Positions 32,546-42,023 are shown, numbered from the stretch's first letter. The stretch: DNA of 64,000 nucleotides from Cognatundibacterium jejuense (GCF_014284255.1 NZ_JACOFV010000003.1:186001-250000), one strand, 5' to 3'. The notes: generated by a model not told the origin, from the sequence alone. Translations and numbers: made by a program.

Positions 32546-33337
32546 TTAATATTGCTCAAAACGAACGTCGATACTACCTAATTCTGCAAATTGCAATGAT
32601 ATGTTCTTGTTGATTGGAACGGTGGGGCTACCTGCGAAAGAACCAGTGATAATTGCCTGACCAGCTTTGAGGCCGGCTCCTTGTTGACGCAGGTATTCTA
32701 CCAGCCAGAATAAAGGTTCGATGGGGGCGAAGGCTGGATGTATCCCATCAAATTCTTGTTGTACAGCGTTTTCAACGCTCAGTCTGATAGTCATTTTCTG
32801 TGCCTGTTCTGCGTCATGCAGATGAATTTGGGGACCCAGAAATAAGCCCTGATTAAACAGTCCATCAGCCAAATGTTCAGTAAAGCTTGTCAATGCAGGT
32901 TCAGAGTAACGGCAGCCAATGATTTCTAATGCCAATTGCGCGTGTGAAATGGCTGCACGTATATCGTCTGCAACATACGGCGTTATGCGCGGTGGCAAAT
33001 CTGTGGCGAGAACGAAGGCAATTTCCGGTTCTATCTTAACAAAATTTTTATCATAGACTTTGCAGATATTGCTTAACTTTTGTTGAAAGACTGTCTTCGC
33101 AAAAATTGGCGCAATCACAATCCTGTCTTCACTTGGCATACCGCATTTCCACCCAGCGATGTCGTCTTGCATTTGGCTGGCGAGCAAAGCTTGAATCTGC
33201 ATCGCGTCCGCCACATTGGTGGGGCGCAAATCAAATGGAAGTTGTGCGCCGCTTTCGCCACGTAAACGACGTTGCGCTAAGATTTTTGCTGCATCCAAAA
33301 AACGATCCGATTCTGGATTGGTAATCAACGAGGACAA
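32546..33337 (-). CDS. 2-keto-4-pentenoate hydratase/fumarylacetoacetase-family protein (MhpD-like)
   Basis: The 263-residue product fits MhpD-like hydratases. Visible blocks are DIAGWKCGMPS, EPEIAFVLATDLPP (metal-binding Glu residues of the E-x-E type), and GLFNQGLFLGPQI, closing with ITGSFAGSPTVPI (normally GxxTG, lactone-free form). The start is a TTG at 33335-33337; no ATG is available upstream of the conserved region. Known relatives hydrate 2-hydroxypenta-2,4-dienoate in aromatic degradation, but no other meta-cleavage genes are near, so the substrate is open. Confidence 0.75.
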   Translation of the reverse strand: MSSLITNPESDRFLDAAKILAQRRLRGESGAQLPFDLRPTNVADAMQIQALLASQMQDDIAGWKCGMPSEDRIVIAPIFAKTVFQQKLSNICKVYDKNFVKIEPEIAFVLATDLPPRITPYVADDIRAAISHAQLALEIIGCRYSEPALTSFTEHLADGLFNQGLFLGPQIHLHDAEQAQKMTIRLSVENAVQQEFDGIHPAFAPIEPLFWLVEYLRQQGAGLKAGQAIITGSFAGSPTVPINKNISLQFAELGSIDVRFEQY

Positions 33338-33491
33338 AGTTACGCTTTCAATACAAAGTAGAAGCGCTGAGTGTAATCGGAGACGGCTGAGATGTGAATA
33401 GGGGATGTTTTTTCTTTACAGCTAATTTGTTGCTGTATCTGGTGTTGGTTGTCAACATCAGATACAGTCAACAACGGTGCGTAGTCCTTGC

Positions 33492-34436
33492 TCAATCTAG
33501 CAAAATGGTAGAGGCTGTTTGCTTTTTGCTGGCCTGATTTTGTTGATCAAATGGTGCGACTTTCAGAGGCTTCATCACGTTTTCCAGACTCGCAATACTT
33601 AAAGGTTCAATGAAGCCTTTGATATTAGCTTTTTGAGCAGCAACATCTGAGGGTGAAAGCTTTAAAAGAGCATTTTTAAAATTCCCCTCCAATTCCTTGC
33701 TGACGTGGGGCAGTGCTAATACGTAATGCTCAGGGTATAGCTCGGTCGAATGTTGTAACGGGAACGTCGTGTCTTTACGCTCGGCTAACACTGCGTACTC
33801 ATCAGGCTGAATATTTCCTTCTATAGTCATGCTTTCTAGCACGCCGCTACGAATGAAGGCAGCGCTGACTTTGCCAGATTTAAGGATATGCAAAGCCTCG
33901 TCCTGTGTGTCCGCCATCACGACGCCATATTGACGATGTGGGTACAGACCTTTTTCAGCCATCAGATGTACTTGAAATAAATAACCACCTGCTGATTGTT
34001 GACCAAGAGCGACAACTGCTTTTTGATTCAAGTCTTCAATTTTTTTAATCTCACCGCCTTTTCTAACGACGATCACGCCACCGAATAAAGGCCCATGTTG
34101 CCCATTTAAAGAAGCTAAAATTTTTGCATGTTGTTTGTATTTAAGAAGCATTGTTTCATTGGGATTTGCCAGCACAAAATCAACGCTATTTTCGGCGATA
34201 TGTTGGTAGACATGCGCAATGGGAATAGGCACAATTTCTACCTTGCAGTTCATATTGCTACTCAGATAGCTACCTATTTCTGTCCAGCGCTCTTTGGTGA
34301 TGGTTGCAGGACGCTGTGACGTGATACCGAAGCGGACAACATTATTTTGCGCCCAGGTATTTTTGCCAAACGTACTTAGTATCATTCCAGATGCTGCACA
34401 TAAACTATTGAGTATGAAACTACGTCTGTCTTTCAT
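33492..34436 (-). CDS. PhnD-like periplasmic phosphate/phosphonate-type binding protein
   Basis: AAGGAGA stands six bases before the ATG at 34434-34436, so the true product has 314 residues rather than the longer open frame. The first 30 residues are a signal sequence (RRSFILNSLCAASGMILSTF, cut near WAQN). The mature protein has VVRFGITSQRPATITKERWT, the PhnD-type opening, then IPIAHVYQHIAENSVDFVLA and GQQSAGGYLFQVHLM. In the family it delivers oxyanions to an importer or sensor. There is no permease or kinase next to it, so it is probably an orphan. Confidence 0.8.
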   Translation of the reverse strand: MKDRRSFILNSLCAASGMILSTFGKNTWAQNNVVRFGITSQRPATITKERWTEIGSYLSSNMNCKVEIVPIPIAHVYQHIAENSVDFVLANPNETMLLKYKQHAKILASLNGQHGPLFGGVIVVRKGGEIKKIEDLNQKAVVALGQQSAGGYLFQVHLMAEKGLYPHRQYGVVMADTQDEALHILKSGKVSAAFIRSGVLESMTIEGNIQPDEYAVLAERKDTTFPLQHSTELYPEHYVLALPHVSKELEGNFKNALLKLSPSDVAAQKANIKGFIEPLSIASLENVMKPLKVAPFDQQNQASKKQTASTILLD

Positions 34437-34810
34437 CAGATTCTCCTTCAGAGAATGAAATAGCTGCCACACGATTTGTCCTTGCCATGAACCGGCGCTT
34501 TGCCTGAATTGGATCGAAGCCTGATGGGCGCCTTGCCTGACCTCTTGACCATAGATCTGTAGAGCAGAATTACTCACCAGAAAAAATGCATGCTTATTTT
34601 TTAATTTACAGGCTGGTCTGCTTGGGGTCAGATCAGTCAATTGCGTACACACAACTTACTGTAAATATTAATAAATAAACATGCTTTTATTATATTAGGT
34701 GGTCAAATTGTAAAATTCAAGGGCGTATTTCAAAAACTGATAAAACAATGAGAACATCAGCGCTAAAGCACCATGTCGCATAGTGATACGGAAGAAAGCC
34801 TGGATACAGG
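34437..34810. other. intergenic region upstream of the PhnD-like gene
   Basis: The 374-base gap holds the ribosome-binding site of the PhnD-like gene and presumably its promoter. An open frame continues upstream of that gene to 34652 but its residues do not look coding. The stretch 34660-34750 is AT-rich and could include the -10/-35 boxes. No other feature is supported. Confidence 0.3.
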
Positions 34811-35500
34811 TCAGTTCTGGCGTATGCCTTGCTGCTGCCGCCAGGTCTTTAAAAGACTGGCTCGTGATTGTGGGAAACGTTCCTTTGCGGAATGTAAACT
34901 TTGAATTCTATCCGTGCGGAAATGTCTGAAATCCTGGCGCAATTCACACCAGGCAACAACCATCCTGACTTGTTCAAAAAATGCCAGTGCGCAAGGCCAG
35001 ACCACACGCTTGCTTAGCGTGCCATTTTCATCCTGATAGTCCAGCGTGAGTTTGTATTCATTGCGGATTGCAAAGCGGATATCACGTAACAACGCATCGT
35101 TGCCCTGATTATCAAATCGTGGGCCCACCAGCAAACCGGCGGTTTCTAATTCACGCTTTTCAGCCACAGGCAACACCGCCGCAATTTTAGCTAGCGCATC
35201 GCGGGCGGCTTCTGCCAGCTTCTCGTCGCCACGTTCCACCACCCAACGCGAACCGAGCACGATAGCTTCAATCTCTTCGGCAGAAAACATCAACGGCGGC
35301 AAAGTAAAGCCATCTTGCAATACGTAGCCGATACCTGCTTCCCCCGCAATCTTTGCCCCTTGCGCTTGCAAGCTCGCGATGTCGCGATACACGCTACGTA
35401 CGCTGATTCCCAACTCCTGTGACAACGTTACCGCCGTCACAGGATAGCGGTAGCGACGCAGCATTTGCATCAATTGCAGCAGACGTTCAGAGCGTGACAT
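34811..35500 (-). CDS. YafY-type HTH/WYL transcriptional regulator
   Basis: The protein has 229 residues. The N-terminal DeoR-like helix-turn-helix is clear: SRSERLLQLMQMLRRYRYPV then LSQELGISVRSVYRDIASLQ. The C-terminal part carries a WYL-like ligand domain (LTLDYQDENGTLSKRVVWPC and RMVVAWCELRQDFRHFRTDR). WYL proteins bind nucleotides or DNA ends and regulate stress or metabolic genes. It is the last gene before the ABC cassette, transcribed in the same direction but separated by only 25 bases from the permease stop. Confidence 0.88.
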   Translation of the reverse strand: MSRSERLLQLMQMLRRYRYPVTAVTLSQELGISVRSVYRDIASLQAQGAKIAGEAGIGYVLQDGFTLPPLMFSAEEIEAIVLGSRWVVERGDEKLAEAARDALAKIAAVLPVAEKRELETAGLLVGPRFDNQGNDALLRDIRFAIRNEYKLTLDYQDENGTLSKRVVWPCALAFFEQVRMVVAWCELRQDFRHFRTDRIQSLHSAKERFPQSRASLLKTWRQQQGIRQN

Positions 35501-35525
35501 GGTTTAGTTTCTATTTTTTAAGTTT

Positions 35526-36929
35526 TTATACAGCTCGTCCAACTGGGAATAATGCGTTTTGGTGTAAGCGTTGCTGCCACTGGTGACGAGCCAAGCCAAT
35601 ATGAATAATGAAAAGTAAGGCACATGGAATGGCAATATTAAATTGATCAAATCTCGTCCAGAGCGCCATTGATATTCCGACGTAAGCAATAAAAACGAGC
35701 GTGGTGACCATAAAGCCAGTCTCATGCAATTGACTTTTTACTGCGTGATTTTTTAGCAGGCAATGGATGAAAATCAGGCTGCCGAAACAGCATAGAAATG
35801 CGATGCGAAAAATTGCCGACGAGACTTCCGTAGTGGTGCATACAATAATCGTGAATACGAAATTGATCGTCCAAAAAGCATAAATATTCTTCAATACACT
35901 GTTTAATATCAAACGGGTTATTTCCTGATTCGACGTCACTAACGGCGTCATCGATACGAGACTTTGTTCTTGTCTTCGTCCATAAAATGCCCAGCAAAAA
36001 TGCACTATTCGAACACACAAAATCAAATTCAATCCGAACATCAATGCAATGAGCGCATATTGAACGATGTCCAAAAACATCATGCAGCCTACGATGAAAA
36101 CAGCCAACAGGATAAAAGATAATAGTGGCTGAGACCAATGAGTGGAAGGGCCAAAAAGAAATGGCAATAAGCGATCCGGTTTTATTTCCTGCGTTGTTGC
36201 TCTGTTTAAAGAGTAGTCATAGAAATTTAATTTTCTTGAATATCCCTGGTCGTTGGCAGTTGACGCGTTTTCAGCTTGTTTATTTAATTTTTCTAAGCTA
36301 CCTTTTCTTTGAAAAAGCTGATCTTTTTCTATGTTGAATATCCATTGCAATCCGCCGTATAGCATCAATACTCCCAACGGTATCATGAACCAAACCCGGT
36401 CAAAACTTTCTAAATTCCCTGGAAATAAGTTCGTGATTGAGAACGATGGTAAGACGCCCGAAATGATCGTATAGCCAGGAAAAACGAGGACAATGAAATC
36501 GCTACGAATAGTGGACGCGCCACTTATAAGCGCTAGGATACTCATTACCCAAATAGTGCCAGCTGAATATCCAGATCTCAATTTTAAAGAGAAAGTCAAA
36601 ACGGTGGCGATGAGTAGAATAGGAATCGCGAACGCTAATTTCATGTTTGCTTGGTAATCTGGAATAAGTTGTGCATTCGATGGAATATATTGCTGCCTGA
36701 CAAAAAGCATCATCATAAAAAACCACAACATCATTAAAATGACGCAGGCAGCACTAATTCCAATGAGTATCGCAAGGGCGCAAGACTTCACAGTCAATCC
36801 AGATCCCGTGTAAGCTAAGGTCAGACACAGGGTAGGCAAAATAGCGAATAAAAAGTAAAAAATTTTATAGTCTTTATTATTGATGTACTGATACATCGGT
36901 TGCATCCAAATCTGCAATAGAATTTTCAT
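35526..36929 (-). CDS. multi-pass membrane protein, probable permease of the YtrA-type ABC cassette
   Basis: The product has 467 residues and about ten hydrophobic segments, for example FYFLFAILPTLCLTLAY, ALAILIGISAACVILMM and LLSFILLAVFIVGCMMFLD. There is no ATP-binding motif. GAGGA six bases before the ATG supports the start. The gene follows the ABC ATPase gene by 14 bases, so it is taken to be the permease, by context rather than by a conserved motif. Substrate unknown; YtrABC-like systems respond to cell-wall or peptide stress in Firmicutes. Confidence 0.7.
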   Translation of the reverse strand: MKILLQIWMQPMYQYINNKDYKIFYFLFAILPTLCLTLAYTGSGLTVKSCALAILIGISAACVILMMLWFFMMMLFVRQQYIPSNAQLIPDYQANMKLAFAIPILLIATVLTFSLKLRSGYSAGTIWVMSILALISGASTIRSDFIVLVFPGYTIISGVLPSFSITNLFPGNLESFDRVWFMIPLGVLMLYGGLQWIFNIEKDQLFQRKGSLEKLNKQAENASTANDQGYSRKLNFYDYSLNRATTQEIKPDRLLPFLFGPSTHWSQPLLSFILLAVFIVGCMMFLDIVQYALIALMFGLNLILCVRIVHFCWAFYGRRQEQSLVSMTPLVTSNQEITRLILNSVLKNIYAFWTINFVFTIIVCTTTEVSSAIFRIAFLCCFGSLIFIHCLLKNHAVKSQLHETGFMVTTLVFIAYVGISMALWTRFDQFNIAIPCALLFIIHIGLARHQWQQRLHQNALFPVGRAV

Positions 36930-36943
36930 GGCGAGTCCTCAGC

Positions 36944-37804
36944 TTATTTCGTTAATTCTATAAACAAGTCTTCTAAGCCCAATTTTTCTATACGCATGTC
37001 GGTATGTCGATTGAGTTCGCTGAGTTCTGCTTCAGAAAATTGTGCCAGTACACTGCTGTAACCATTCGCCAGTTCTGCGCGTTTCAGCGGGTTGCCTATG
37101 TCTAGCTTTTGTATCGTTGATGTGCTGCCAGTAATTTTTCGCGTGTTATCCATCAATACATCCAAAGGTTGCTGCAAGCTGATGCATCCGTGATTTAAGA
37201 ATGCCACATCCATAGCAATGCGTTCCAGGTCGGACAAAATATGGGTAGAAAAAACGATCGTTGTTTGTTGATCGATCTGCGCAACCAACTCACGTAAAAA
37301 ATCACGACGCCCTGCGGGGTCAAGGCTCGATACCGGTTCATCCAGAATCAATAGTTCAGGCTCATGCGCCAGTGCGCGGATAATCGATATTTTTTGTTTT
37401 TGACCGACCGATAATTTGTTGATGATTTTATCGGAAGGCAAATCCCAGTTGCGCATCAGCGTCGCTATCTTGGCTTCATTCCAGCGCGGATACATGGCTT
37501 TGAAATAAGCGAATAATTGCTTTGCGGTGAGCCAGCCGAAAATATCCGGCGTCTGTGGCACGTAACCAATTTTTGCCTTACTTGCTGCACTGAGCTGCTT
37601 GACGTTTTCGCCAAACAAACGGATTTCGCCTTGTTGGAAATCACGCAAGCCCAGCAAGCATTCAATGAGTGTTGATTTACCAGCACCATTGCGGCCTAAT
37701 AAACCGATGATAGAGCCGCTGGGAATTTGCCAGTTTAAGGACTTGAGTATGCTTTGTTGGCCGTAGGATTTGCTCAGGGAAAGAATGTCGACAGGTGCGC
37801 TCAT
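36944..37804 (-). CDS. ABC transporter ATP-binding protein (YtrB-like)
   Basis: The 286-residue protein has Walker A (LLGRNGAGKSTLIEC, about 35-49), the signature LSVGQKQKISIIRAL, Walker B (LLILDEPVSSLDPAGR) and the switch His in FSTHILSD. The order and the short C-terminal extension match ATPases paired with GntR regulators (YtrB). It starts in an ATGA overlap with the gntR gene, so translation is coupled. The permease gene follows. Confidence 0.92.
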   Translation of the reverse strand: MSAPVDILSLSKSYGQQSILKSLNWQIPSGSIIGLLGRNGAGKSTLIECLLGLRDFQQGEIRLFGENVKQLSAASKAKIGYVPQTPDIFGWLTAKQLFAYFKAMYPRWNEAKIATLMRNWDLPSDKIINKLSVGQKQKISIIRALAHEPELLILDEPVSSLDPAGRRDFLRELVAQIDQQTTIVFSTHILSDLERIAMDVAFLNHGCISLQQPLDVLMDNTRKITGSTSTIQKLDIGNPLKRAELANGYSSVLAQFSEAELSELNRHTDMRIEKLGLEDLFIELTK

Positions 37805-38211
37805 GACTTATTGTCTCGCAAAATTTGTTGGAATAAATTCAGCACAGCTTTCGGTGCCAGTTCAAGTTGTTTTACTTCTGCGGCGAGTCGTTCCAGCCCC
37901 GGGCGCACTAACGCCAGGCGTTGCTCTTCATCAGAAAAATCTGCGGCTAGGGACGCAACCAGCATGCCGATACCGCGTTTGCGTATCAACAGCCCTTCGT
38001 TTTCTAGCAGACTATAAGCTTTTGATACCGTCATCGGATTCACACTTAATGCCAGTGCTACCTCACGAATCGAGGGCAGGGTGTCTCCTTGCTGTACCTG
38101 ACCGCTGGCACTCAGGCGACGCAACTGCTCCATCAATTGACGATAGATAGGTTCGCTGCTGCCCGTGCTAACCTGAAAGATGTCAGGCGGTAGTAGTTTT
38201 GGTGGACTCAT
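37801..38211 (-). CDS. GntR-family regulator, YtrA subfamily
   Basis: At 136 residues it is the short YtrA type: a winged helix (about 18-80: EPIYRQLMEQLRRLSASGQV, LPSIREVALALSVNPMTVSKAYSLLENEGLL) plus a short C-terminal helix pair (LALVRPGLERLAAEVKQLEL) in place of a large effector domain. YtrA represses its own operon of ABC genes. A perfect inverted repeat at 38237-38258 upstream fits its operator. The stop overlaps the start of the ABC gene as ATGA. Confidence 0.9.
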   Translation of the reverse strand: MSPPKLLPPDIFQVSTGSSEPIYRQLMEQLRRLSASGQVQQGDTLPSIREVALALSVNPMTVSKAYSLLENEGLLIRKRGIGMLVASLAADFSDEEQRLALVRPGLERLAAEVKQLELAPKAVLNLFQQILRDNKS

Positions 38212-38236
38212 GGTGAATAGTCTTTTTTTTGAATTG

Positions 38237-38258
38237 GTGCATTACTATACTAATGCAC
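38237..38258. promoter_or_regulatory. palindromic operator candidate for the YtrA-type regulator
   Basis: GTGCATTA (38237-38244), CTATAC centre, TAATGCAC (38251-38258). The eight-base arms are exact, and the site lies 26 bases upstream of the gntR start, where TAATGCAC and TATACT could overlap a -10 box. GntR repressors of this group bind such palindromes in their own promoter. Confidence 0.7.
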
Positions 38259-38281
38259 TAAATTTGAAAGCGCAAGCTCAA

Positions 38282-38316
38282 AATAAAAAAAACCCGTACA
38301 TCGTTGATGTCGGGCT
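38282..38316 (-). terminator. rho-independent terminator of recQ
   Basis: On the minus strand CCCGACATC, loop AAC, GATGTACGGG (one unpaired base), then a run of eight T. It lies 90 bases beyond the recQ stop, and before the gntR promoter. Confidence 0.8.
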
Positions 38317-38328
38317 TAAATAGCAGGG

Positions 38329-38349
38329 TGACAGCAATTCATGCTGTCA
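38329..38349. repeat. small perfect hairpin between recQ and its terminator
   Basis: TGACAGCA (38329-38336), loop ATTCA, TGCTGTCA (38342-38349). It may help RNA stability or be an additional stop structure; it lacks a T-run. Confidence 0.4.
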
Positions 38350-38407
38350 TGACGCTTGATGAGATTTGACGGGTCGTATTCGCTCAACAGCAATCGGCGG
38401 TATTGAT

Positions 38408-40261
38408 TTAACTAGTTTGTAATTCTTCAATCAACTGCAAAATCTCAGCACCATAGCTTTCCAGTTTTTTATCGCCAACGCCAGAAATCGCGCGTAGGGC
38501 GATCAGGGTTGGTGGGGCTTGGCGGGCGATTTCGCGCAGGGTTGCGTCCGGGAAGATCACGTAGGCTGGAACATTGTGTGTACGTGCGGTTTCCACGCGC
38601 CACCAGCGCAGTTTGTCGAACAGTGTTTGTTCCGCCATGGAGAGTTCTGCTTCGGCGTAATCTTTGGCAGATTGGCGTTTATGTTTGACGGCTTTTTCGG
38701 CTTTCTTGTATTGTCGCAGCTGCACCTTGGTTTCGCCACGCAAAACAGCGCGGGAGGCTTCGGTTAATTTGAGTGAGCTGAAATTTTCGTAATCCACCGC
38801 AACCAATCCTAAAGCGATCAATTGACGTAATAATGCGCGCCATTCGGCTTCGCTCTTATCTGAACCGATACCATACGTCGATAATTGATCGTGCCGCCAT
38901 TGGGTCACGCGCTCGGTGTCAATGCCGCGTAAAATGTCGATGACGTGACCAGCAGCAAAACGTTGATCGACCCGGTAAATAGTCGACAGAATTTTTTGTG
39001 CAGCAACGCTGCCATCAAATGAGGTGGGTGGGCTCAGGCAGGTATCGCAGTTGCCGCAGGGTTCTGAAGCCTGACCGAAATAATCGAGGATATGAACCCG
39101 GCGGCAGTTTAAGGTTTCACACAGCGACAACATGGCATCAAGTTTGACGCCCTGGACGCGCTTGAATGTGTCGTTGGCTTCAGATTCATCGATCATGCGC
39201 CGCTGTTGTACGACGTCTTGCAAACCATATGCCATCCATGCATTGGCGCTGGCACCATCGCGACCAGCGCGACCGGTTTCCTGGTAATAACCTTCGACGC
39301 TTTTTGGTAAATCCAGATGCGCTACAAAACGCACATCGGGTTTATCGATGCCCATACCAAACGCAATGGTGGCGCACATGACGATACCGTCCTCACGCAG
39401 AAAACGTGCCTGATTACGGCTGCGTTCTTGCATATCCATGCCTGCATGATAGGGCAGGGATGTAATACCGTTTTCATTTAAAAATTCGGCGGTTTCTTCG
39501 ACCTTTTTACGCGACAGGCAATACACGATACCGGCGTCGCCAGTGTGTTGTGCATGAATGAAGTCGAGTAACTGTTTGCGCCCATTGGCTTTTTCGACGA
39601 TTTGATAACGGATATTAGGCCGGTCGAAAGACGATACAAATTGCAGTGCGTTTTCGAGTTGCAGGCGATGAATGATTTCATCGCGAGTTTGTTGATCTGC
39701 AGTCGCTGTCAGGGCGATTCGTGGCACGTGCGGAAAGCGTTCGTGCAGTGCTGACAATCGTATGTATTCTGGGCGGAAGTCATGTCCCCATTGTGATACG
39801 CAGTGAGCTTCATCGATCGCAAATAAAGCGATGTCGATGATGTTTAAGAGTTCGAGACAACGCTGCGTGAGCAGGCGTTCAGGCGCAATGTAGACCAGAT
39901 CCAGATCGCCTTCGCGCATTTTTTTCTCAACGTTCAGAATTTCTTCAAACGTCTGGGTCGAATTTAAAAACGCTGCGCGCACGCCAACTTCAGCCAGTGC
40001 ATCGACCTGATCTTGCATGAGCGCGATCAGCGGTGACACGACGATGCCAACGCCTTTGCGTATCAATGCTGGAATTTGATAGCACAGTGATTTACCACCG
40101 CCGGTAGGCATGAGTACCAGCGCATCGCCACCGTGAACCACGTGTTCGACGATTTGTCCTTGCTGCGAACGAAATGCTGGATAGCCAAATACCGTTTGCA
40201 GCAGGTGGAGTGCCTGCTCTTCGGTGCTGTTGTGATAACTGGAGGTGCTAAAAGACGACAC
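38408..40261 (-). CDS. recQ: ATP-dependent DNA helicase RecQ
   Basis: The 617-residue protein has all RecQ modules. The helicase core carries Walker A ([17 protein letters not shown]), DEAH with the RecQ aromatic loop ([17 protein letters not shown]), and the C-terminal motif VI ([12 protein letters not shown]). The zinc site is [20 protein letters not shown] winged-helix region follows and an HRDC domain ends the protein ([20 protein letters not shown]). It unwinds DNA in recombination repair and fork restart. It stands alone with its own terminator. Confidence 0.97.
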   Translation of the reverse strand: MSSFSTSSYHNSTEEQALHLLQTVFGYPAFRSQQGQIVEHVVHGGDALVLMPTGGGKSLCYQIPALIRKGVGIVVSPLIALMQDQVDALAEVGVRAAFLNSTQTFEEILNVEKKMREGDLDLVYIAPERLLTQRCLELLNIIDIALFAIDEAHCVSQWGHDFRPEYIRLSALHERFPHVPRIALTATADQQTRDEIIHRLQLENALQFVSSFDRPNIRYQIVEKANGRKQLLDFIHAQHTGDAGIVYCLSRKKVEETAEFLNENGITSLPYHAGMDMQERSRNQARFLREDGIVMCATIAFGMGIDKPDVRFVAHLDLPKSVEGYYQETGRAGRDGASANAWMAYGLQDVVQQRRMIDESEANDTFKRVQGVKLDAMLSLCETLNCRRVHILDYFGQASEPCGNCDTCLSPPTSFDGSVAAQKILSTIYRVDQRFAAGHVIDILRGIDTERVTQWRHDQLSTYGIGSDKSEAEWRALLRQLIALGLVAVDYENFSSLKLTEASRAVLRGETKVQLRQYKKAEKAVKHKRQSAKDYAEAELSMAEQTLFDKLRWWRVETARTHNVPAYVIFPDATLREIARQAPPTLIALRAISGVGDKKLESYGAEILQLIEELQTS

Positions 40262-40905
40262 TACTTATTCTGCCCATTTTTTTGTTTGTTTTGCGTCTAT
40301 TTTACGCAATTCGATGTTGATGTCAGCAGGACGACAGCTTCTGATGCGACTAAGTTGAGAGATCTGGGTTGTGGTTCAGGTCTGGGATTGCTCTGGCAGA
40401 CGATCAATCAAGGATGCTCTGGAATAGCTGTCGAAGTGCTGATTCTTTAGTTTTGATCGGCACGAAGCTTACCATGTTGGGACACCGATGAGCTTGGTTT
40501 TTGCCGGTATTCCACTTCATTAGAGTCGTTATCTTACATACTCCCCCTTTTTTTTTATAAAACATAGCAATTGTTATTATCAAATAAAGGGTAAATTTTT
40601 ATACTAGTAGGGAGTATATTTTATGAGCGTTTCTTCGCCTACCTGATTTGATTGCCATCAATCAATCCGTGTCAGGTAACAACACACGTAAAAATAAATA
40701 GTGAACTTTTTAACAACTTATATTATCATTTAAATATTGTAAAAAAGAAAACATTGAGACGAATGGTGCTGTTTTTTAATACCTTATAAGTTTGAATTGA
40801 GATACGAATTGATTCTACTGATACTGCGTTCTCACCGTTGATAGTGGATTTCTTGCTGGCACCGGTACGAATGAATTAGCCCCTAGCCTAGACCAAGGAT
40901 ATGCC
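40262..40905. other. 644-base non-coding gap with an inverted GGGAGTATA pair
   Basis: No convincing gene lies here. Near 40350-40450 a short frame includes DLGCGSG, which looks like a methyltransferase motif by chance only. At 40537-40547 CATACTCCCCC faces GGGAGTATA at 40610-40618 as imperfect inverted ends of an 80-base AT-rich block; the left end (ATACTCCCCCTTTTTTT, 40538-40554) matches the oxyR upstream sequence in 16 of 17 bases on the other strand. The gap should also contain the promoter of the gene at 40906. Confidence 0.45.
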
Positions 40906-41430
40906 ATGTATTTATCTTCGACATCCAGCAGCAATTCAAGCCATTCAAGCAATGCAGGTAATGCAGGCAATTTCAGCAATCATCAATTTTTTGAGATGCT
41001 TGAAATGAGCGATCTGAGCAAGGCGTATTTTGCCGATTTTGATGAAAGAACCGAAATCGCCGCAAAGACACCGACCCGCATGGGCAGCTATCAATTTACG
41101 GTAGTACCGTTTCAGGCGGCAAAGGGAATGTTGATGCAAGTTGAACGTCATGGCCAGCGCATCATTTCAGCACATTTGCCAGCGATGTTTACGAGAGGTG
41201 AATTGCTATCAGCCAGTATGCGTGTGCGCGATACCGAATATTTGCTGGTGGCCGCCAACTCGGCATCGAAAATGATTGCCAGTGGCAAACGCTGGCTAGG
41301 TATTTTCCGTGCTGATGGAAAAAACGTGTATGCGAATGTTTTTGACCAGCAGATCATGCAGATTCAACCGAACCAGGATGGTATTTCTATGCTGTTTTTG
41401 AATGGCGACTTAATGCGGATTAAGTTGTAA
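40906..41430 (+). CDS. hypothetical protein with Ser/Asn-rich N terminus
   Basis: The 174-residue product begins with a low-complexity Ser/Asn/Gly stretch (SSTSSSNSSHSSNAGNAGNF, residues 4-23) encoded by degenerate AGC/AAT/GCA repeats. The rest is a compact soluble domain (MGSYQFTVVPFQAAKGMLMQ, FTRGELLSASMRVRDTEYLL, KRWLGIFRADGKNVYANVF). No signal peptide or membrane helix is present and I do not recognise the family. A strong terminator follows 62 bases after the stop. It is flanked by long non-coding gaps, so it is a single-gene transcription unit. Confidence 0.65.
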   Translation: MYLSSTSSSNSSHSSNAGNAGNFSNHQFFEMLEMSDLSKAYFADFDERTEIAAKTPTRMGSYQFTVVPFQAAKGMLMQVERHGQRIISAHLPAMFTRGELLSASMRVRDTEYLLVAANSASKMIASGKRWLGIFRADGKNVYANVFDQQIMQIQPNQDGISMLFLNGDLMRIKL

Positions 41431-41492
41431 GCCAAAAGATTTCAGATGGTCGTGGTTTGCGATCATCAACACTCATTGTCTCCCTGTAGTTT

Positions 41493-41539
41493 AATGCCGG
41501 TCTTTTTCGGATACGTTTGAAAAAACCGGCATTTTTTTT
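41493..41539 (+). terminator. rho-independent terminator
   Basis: AATGCCGG..TTTTTC on the left pairs with GAAAAAA..CCGGCATT on the right, followed by eight T. It closes the 174-aa gene. Confidence 0.85.
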
Positions 41540-42023
41540 GCTAGCGTGTCACAACGGGCTACACGTTTCAGCTACAAACAAGATTTGAATCATCGATAAG
41601 CTCATCATCTCAGATATTCTGTAAATGATGTGAATTGCATCGAATGCGTTCAATAATTTACGCAAGATTCGTATTTGGTTGAAATTTTAACCTGTCATAT
41701 TTTAGTAATAAAAATACACTTGATTTGCGGATGTTATTTACTTACTATCTGCCGCAAGATGAATATGTTGACTAATACCCTTTAAAGCAATGATGGGTGT
41801 TGGATGATCGTGATATGAACTTGATCGTACATGGAAACTTGTCGGCTGATGTGGATCAGGAATGTTCATATTTCTCGATTTGAGGCAGTGCTTCAACCGT
41901 TTTTATCAGTTCGCTTTCCATACTTTATTTCGACTTTTTTCGCCGAGTTTTACGAAAGCGACTTGCGCCATCGCGTCCTTTCTCTACAGCAGAGTACGAC
42001 AAACATTTCAAAGGGGCGTTTGT
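41540..42023. other. promoter region of the cbb3-like oxidase operon
   Basis: The 484-base gap precedes the oxidase subunit I gene. An open frame extends upstream from the gene to 41862, but the preferred start is at 42024. I looked for an FNR/ANR box (TTGAT-N4-ATCAA) and found only half-sites (for example CTTGAT near 41713 and 41820), so oxygen control by that route is not shown. AAGGGG at 42011 is the ribosome-binding site. Confidence 0.35.

Noticed and set aside
35722..36138. 138-codon open frame in the permease region
   Set aside because: It is another frame of the same strand within the clear membrane-protein gene, with unlikely composition.
40340..40450. DLGCGSG motif suggesting a methyltransferase remnant
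   Set aside because: The frame is short, has no other methyltransferase motif, and continues from a shadow frame of recQ. Treated as chance.
41540..42023. FNR/ANR box upstream of the oxidase operon
   Set aside because: Only half-sites TTGAT are seen; no matching ATCAA at the right spacing.
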